From NCBI GenBank assembly GCA_034336665.1, contig JAPFBE010000013.1, forward strand, positions 17,649,056 to 17,713,055: a stretch of DNA of 64,000 nucleotides, in the 5' to 3' direction. Source of the stretch: Luscinia megarhynchos. Taxonomy: Eukaryota > Chordata > Aves > Passeriformes > Turdidae. Position numbers and translations under genes: made by a program. The notes under the pieces are model-generated. The model was not told where the DNA came from and did no database searches. It saw only the letters and a list, made by a program, of their open reading frames with translations. The stretch's first letter is position 1. Each line of letters begins with the position of its first letter. Positions 59,837-64,000 of the stretch are shown piece after piece.

Positions 59837-60722
59837 AACCAGAGAATCATCAGGGTTGGAAGAGACCTTCAAGACCATCTAATCCAGCAGTCAACCCAGC
59901 CATTATCACCCCTAAACCATATCCCCAAGTGCCACATCCAGACACCTCCTGAACACTCATCACCTCCCTGGAAAACTTATATCAAAGCCTCACCACAATT
60001 CCAGTGAAAAAAATATTTTGTAATATCTAATCTAAACCTCTCCTGGTGCAATTTAAGGGCCTTTTCCCCTTGTCCTTTTACTTACTACATGACAGAAGGA
60101 TCTGACCCCCACCTTGTTACCCTCTCATTTCAGGCAGTTGTGGAGAGTGATGGGGTTCTCAGGCTAAACAGCCCCAGCTCCCTCAGCTGCTCCTCATAGG
60201 ACCTGTGCTCCAGACCCTTCACCAGCTCTGTTTTCCCTTTCTGGACATGCTTCAGAATCTCCTTTTTGGAGTGGCCCAGAATTGAATACAGTGCTGAAGG
60301 TACATCCCCAGCAGTGCTGAGCACAGCAGAGTAATCACCTCTAGTCCTGCTGGCCACACTGTGCTGGCACAGGCTGAGATGCCTTTGGACACAAGCTGGC
60401 ACTTTACCAGTGCAACTTACCAGTTGATCCAGTGCTTCAGGATTGCTCTGTAATGCTTTCCTGTCCTCAAGCAGATCAACACCTCATCTAACCAGCTGTC
60501 TTCTGTGAACTTGGTGAGGAGGCACTCTCCCCTCATCCACATCTCAGTAAAGATGTTAGACAGTTCTGGTCCCAGCACTAGCCCTGGAGAATACCACTAG
60601 TGTCCAGTTGCCAGCTGGATTTAGTTCCATTCAACACCAGAGGCTTGGCCACCCAGCCAGTTTTGCACCCAGCAAAGACTGCACCTATCCAAACCATGAG
60701 CAGCCAGTTTCTCCACCCAATC
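59837..60722 (-). mobile_element. Long CR1 LINE 3' fragment, minus strand
   Basis: This is the longest CR1 copy here, about 880 bases. The + strand starts ccagagaatcatcagggttg gaagagaccttc, then accatctaatccagcagtca, ccccaagtgccacatccaga, ctcctgaacactcatcacct, aggctaaacagccccagctc, cctcagctgctcctcatagg, agacccttcaccagctctgt, and the distal block with ggtcccagcactagccctgg, cagctggatttagttccatt and cagccagttttgcacccagc. It fades at about 60720, after agcagccagtttctcc. Its subfamily differs from that of the neighbour at 58.4 kb, so the two are independent insertions. Confidence 0.94.
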
Positions 60723-62514
60723 TACACAGGATATCCTTCTTGGGGCAAACATTTGAAGAAAAACAAACTCTCACTGTTCTTGCAGCTGCCTTTTTTTTTG
60801 TTTGTTTTCTTCTAACTGCTTGTTAGATTAATGGCTTCTATTTAATTGTGGTGAGTGTGCACCCACTGATGTATAAAATTGTCCTCAGGAGCACTAAGTA
60901 CTTGAGCAGTGTGAATAGCACAATCTAGGATGGATGCAGGTGAGTAGACTGAGAAGCTCCCCTGGACAAGTTACCTGTTCAGCAGCTGGCTAAAAACTGT
61001 CAGTTTTCACGTTGCTGGTGCAGGAATGGTTTGGTCCACTGCTGCAGTGGATTTTGAAACAACAGTTTCATCATGAGCCACAGATGGCAGCAGAACATGG
61101 ACTGACTGTTTTGAATTATTTTCGAAGCAGGAGCCCAGGTTTTGTTTGGATGCAGAGCTAATGTACCCCACCACTCTGCTGGAATGCCACTGGAGCACAG
61201 TGCCACGGAGGGATGGCAATAACTGCACACCCCTGCCCAGGCATATCCACCCTTGTGCTCCTGTGCACAGCATGTGGAGCAGAAAAGGTGCCTCTTATGC
61301 TTGGTACAGATTTCCCCTTCCCTCTCTAGGCTGTGCTCTACAGCTGAACAAGCAGAGGGATTAAGTCAGCAACTAATGACTGCCAGCCTGGGAGAAAAGG
61401 GGAATTGGAAAGCAATTCACGCTTGAGGACACAGACATAAATTACTCAAATTACTCCAGGTAAGCCACACACAGCATGTCAGCAGCTCCACAGGATCTGC
61501 CTTCGTGTGTCTTCCACCCTGCCACAGCCTGTGGCAAAGGCCCATTTATCCCTTTGTCCCTGCAACTTTCTGAAGCACGAATACCTTCAAGGACTGTCTC
61601 CCTGGAACGGGACCACTTAAGCAACATCTGTAGCCCTGGAAGAAACCTTACCATGTGTATTTCCTTTTCTCCTTAAAGCTGGATCTATTATGGTCTTTCA
61701 TACAGTACCCACTTTCCTTGTATTCACATAACACAGGCTTTTACTGTCAGGAGCTAATGCATTAGCAGGGAGTAAGAGTAATTTCAGCTCTATATGTTTC
61801 TCTATTTACATCCATTTCTTTAGAGAGAATACAATATTCCCATTTGAAAGCAAGAAGATAAAGGGTTTTCAGGGAATGAGTGTTTCAAGTGTTTCATTTC
61901 ACCATTAATACAGAAGCCTCCTGTGATTCGAAGGACATGTGTGCAATACCCTGACTAACCTGTTTCAAATGTTTCTTTATTGAGCTGATACAGCATGATC
62001 ATGAAAACAGGGGTTTCTGGCCCATTTTATAGGCAGATAAATAGAGACAAAGAAAACAGAAGGTAGAACTTTGAGTTTAGATTTAGATTTCAATGCTTGC
62101 AAACAAGACTGAAAAATGCTCTTCTGAAATAACACATAGTACAAAAAGTGTCTTTTAATTACAGGTGTGTTGTTCAAGGCCCACATATTTGTGACCATTG
62201 TATATTATGTTAAAATTAAGCAATACAACTTCAGGGGAATCACCTGTTGGATTTTTTTTTTTCTGCTTAAAGAATATCTATAAAGAAAGAAACCTTGAAA
62301 GTTTTGATCTTTGCTCATATCAGAGCCCCCAGAAACTCAGTGTTTAACATATATTTTATAGTTTTAAACCACTGCTTTACATTTGCCATGTAAAACAAAT
62401 TATTCCAGCTTGTACTGCTGCAGTTGATCTAAGACTCTTTTCCAGAAAACACATTTAAGCAGCTAGTATGCAGTTATACTGAGAGTCATAGGGAGTTGGC
62501 CAAACTTCTAAACT
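60723..62514. other. Non-coding unique sequence, nothing identified
   Basis: No gene or TE is recognised. Small T/G-rich runs (cctttttttttgtttgtttt near 60787) and short frames on both strands at 61000-61676 are not informative. Confidence 0.6.
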
Positions 62515-62519
62515 TTTTA

Positions 62520-62740
62520 TTTCCTTTTTTTTTGGTTGTTTTGTTGTTGTTTGTGTTTTTAAGTTTTGTTTGTTTGTTTTGGTGGCTTTTGTTTGGGTTT
62601 TGAGGGGTTTTATTTTTTGGGAGGGGCAGGGTTTGTTTGGCTTTTTGTTGTGTTTTGTTGGGGTTTTTTATTGTTTGGGGGTTTTTTGTGAGTTTTTGTT
62701 GAAGAAAAATGTAAGAGGATTTTGGTTTTTTTTTTTTACA
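62520..62740 (+). repeat. G/T-only low-complexity tract, possible G-quadruplex former
   Basis: For about 200 bases the + strand is made almost wholly of T and G, with very few A and C residues. Words such as tttgtttgtttt, gttttgaggggtttt and ttgtttgggggtttttt recur without a fixed unit. Four or five G-runs lie close together around 62595-62632 (ggg, gggg, ggg, gggg, ggg), so a G-quadruplex is possible, though one loop is long. The complementary strand gives a K/N/P/Q/T-rich open frame (62486-62758) that is purely compositional. Confidence 0.9.
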
Positions 62741-64000
62741 TAGAGAATCTGTTTCCACTGAACTTTATTCTCTGTCCTGTTAGAAAACTGCCTTTATTTG
62801 CAAGCCTTGAAAACAGCTCTCCAGCTCAGGGACTGTACACAGTGAGGCAGCCTCTGGCATGATGAAGTCCTGATGTCGGCTGGATGACACTTTAATAGAA
62901 AAGTAACAAACAGCACAGTGAAATCTCAGCCCACTTCTGGGTCTCTTTTGCCCTTTTTCTCCTCATTCCATTCTTTTTATCCAGGCTATGTAACTGACTT
63001 TGGTTTTAAGTCATGAAGGCCTTTTGGAGCATTTTCACTAAGCTTTCCATTGCTCCTGGATTAATAAAGCACTCAGATACTTTTTTTTTTTTCTTTTAAC
63101 ACTAAGTATCCTGTCACTTTGAATTCAAGCAGACCTACTGCACGAGCTTTAGTTCAAAACCAGTTTGGTGCGAGTGAACACTTTACACTGTTTTTGACAG
63201 ACATTTCATTGTAAGCACAATGCAACATTCACCACTACAGAAACAAGCAAATCACCATGTTTAGGCTCCACGGCTACTTCTTGTAACAGAATGAACTTTC
63301 AGAAGGGCAGAAAGGTTTCATGAACTGGAAGTGAACAGTGGAAAGGGCATTAGCAGAGTGAATAAAGTTTAATGGAAAATATGGCAGCTCAGGATTAAAG
63401 GTCAGGCAAAGGTGAAACTATTTCAATGCAAGCTATTGCTTTCTGTTCATCAGATTTTGACTAGGCAAGCCTGGGCTCTTTGCAAATACCTGTTGTTCCT
63501 TGGGCAGAAAAAACATATTAACTTCATTTTCCAATAATTCTTTCCTCCCCACACGGAGAAAAACACATGGCTTTTTTCTTTATTCCTGGAGTAAAAAATA
63601 TAACTTCTCAGCAATTGCTCTGGACTGCTGTTTTTTTTTTTTCAGATGCATCCAGGGTTATTTCCAGTGTGTTTTTTATCACTGAGAAAATTGCAATGAT
63701 TCCAAAGGGTGTGATGCCCTCGCAGAAGATACTAACTAATTAGTAATCAATATTAAAGGAATATATGCAAACCAGGAAAGGAAATTTATGAATAGGTCTC
63801 TCACTGAATGGATAGTCTTGAAGCAGAAATTCTCCCCTGCTTCACTGTACTTTTTGTGTAGCTCTTCTCAAACCCTCACTCCCACTCCTCTGCTGGCCAG
63901 TTCCTCTCTGTTGAGTGCCTGTGGTGCTACTGAAATGTGCCTTCCTACCTCCAGCTCTAGCCCTCTCTGCACGTCTCTCAAGTTTCCTTCCCGAGAGAAA
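62741..64000. other. Non-coding unique sequence to window end
   Basis: No gene or TE is recognised. Three or four isolated CpGs (gcacgagc, gtgcgagtg, ccacggct) cluster at about 63140-63275 in non-repetitive sequence, which could be a further weak conserved-element candidate. Poly(T) runs lie near 63081 and 63630. Confidence 0.55.

Noticed and set aside
62486..62758. Minus-strand 90-codon frame rich in K, N, P, Q and T
   Set aside because: It is the complement of the G/T-only tract; composition alone explains it.
1..64000. tRNA, rRNA, mitochondrial-DNA insertions, CRISPR arrays or bacterial operons
   Set aside because: None of the expected conserved blocks or spaced direct repeats were seen, and the repeat content shows a bird nuclear genome.

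Overview
This window looks like vertebrate nuclear DNA from a bird, most likely a passerine. The evidence is the repeat content. It holds several 3'-terminal fragments of CR1 LINEs, ending in the typical sauropsid tail that reads tcatagaatcatagaat in reverse. It also holds one solo LTR of a kind I associate with songbird endogenous retroviruses. There is no bacterial architecture: no operons, no ribosome-binding-site-led ORFs and no dense coding. Base composition is AT-leaning and CpG-poor, with homopolymer and simple repeats scattered throughout. The class-level call (bird) is well supported; passerine is an inference from the LTR.

I could not recognise any protein-coding gene, complete exon, tRNA, rRNA or CRISPR array. 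Nearly all open frames are short. The longest is about 200 codons at 14.5-15.1 kb, and several others lie inside CR1 copies, the LTR or simple repeats. The window is therefore best read as a gene desert or part of a very long intron. Nothing in it says which.

Layout. 0-26 kb is mostly unique sequence, with one old, diverged CR1 fragment near 2.3-2.7 kb, patches with the look of conserved non-coding DNA (0.4-0.7, 4.3-4.7, 6.9-7.1, 17.3-17.5 kb) and a purine-skewed block at 19.8-20.4 kb. From 26 to 47 kb repeats are denser: CR1 copies at 26.4, 37.65, 40.95 and 44.2 kb, a large compound TTCC/CTCC microsatellite at 28.44-28.62 kb, an AT-rich tract at 37.55 kb and a solo LTR at 46.04-46.76 kb. From 47 to 58 kb the sequence is again mostly unique, with an AT-rich, homeodomain-motif-rich stretch at 49.5-49.9 kb. 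From 58 to 64 kb there are two minus-strand CR1 copies (58.4 and 59.8 kb) and a G/T-only low-complexity tract at 62.5-62.74 kb.

No genes can be shown to work together here. The candidates worth testing are the possible conserved non-coding elements, four unexplained open frames (7.4, 11.4, 14.5 and 33.6 kb) and the LTR. None of them amounts to a demonstrable new system from sequence alone.
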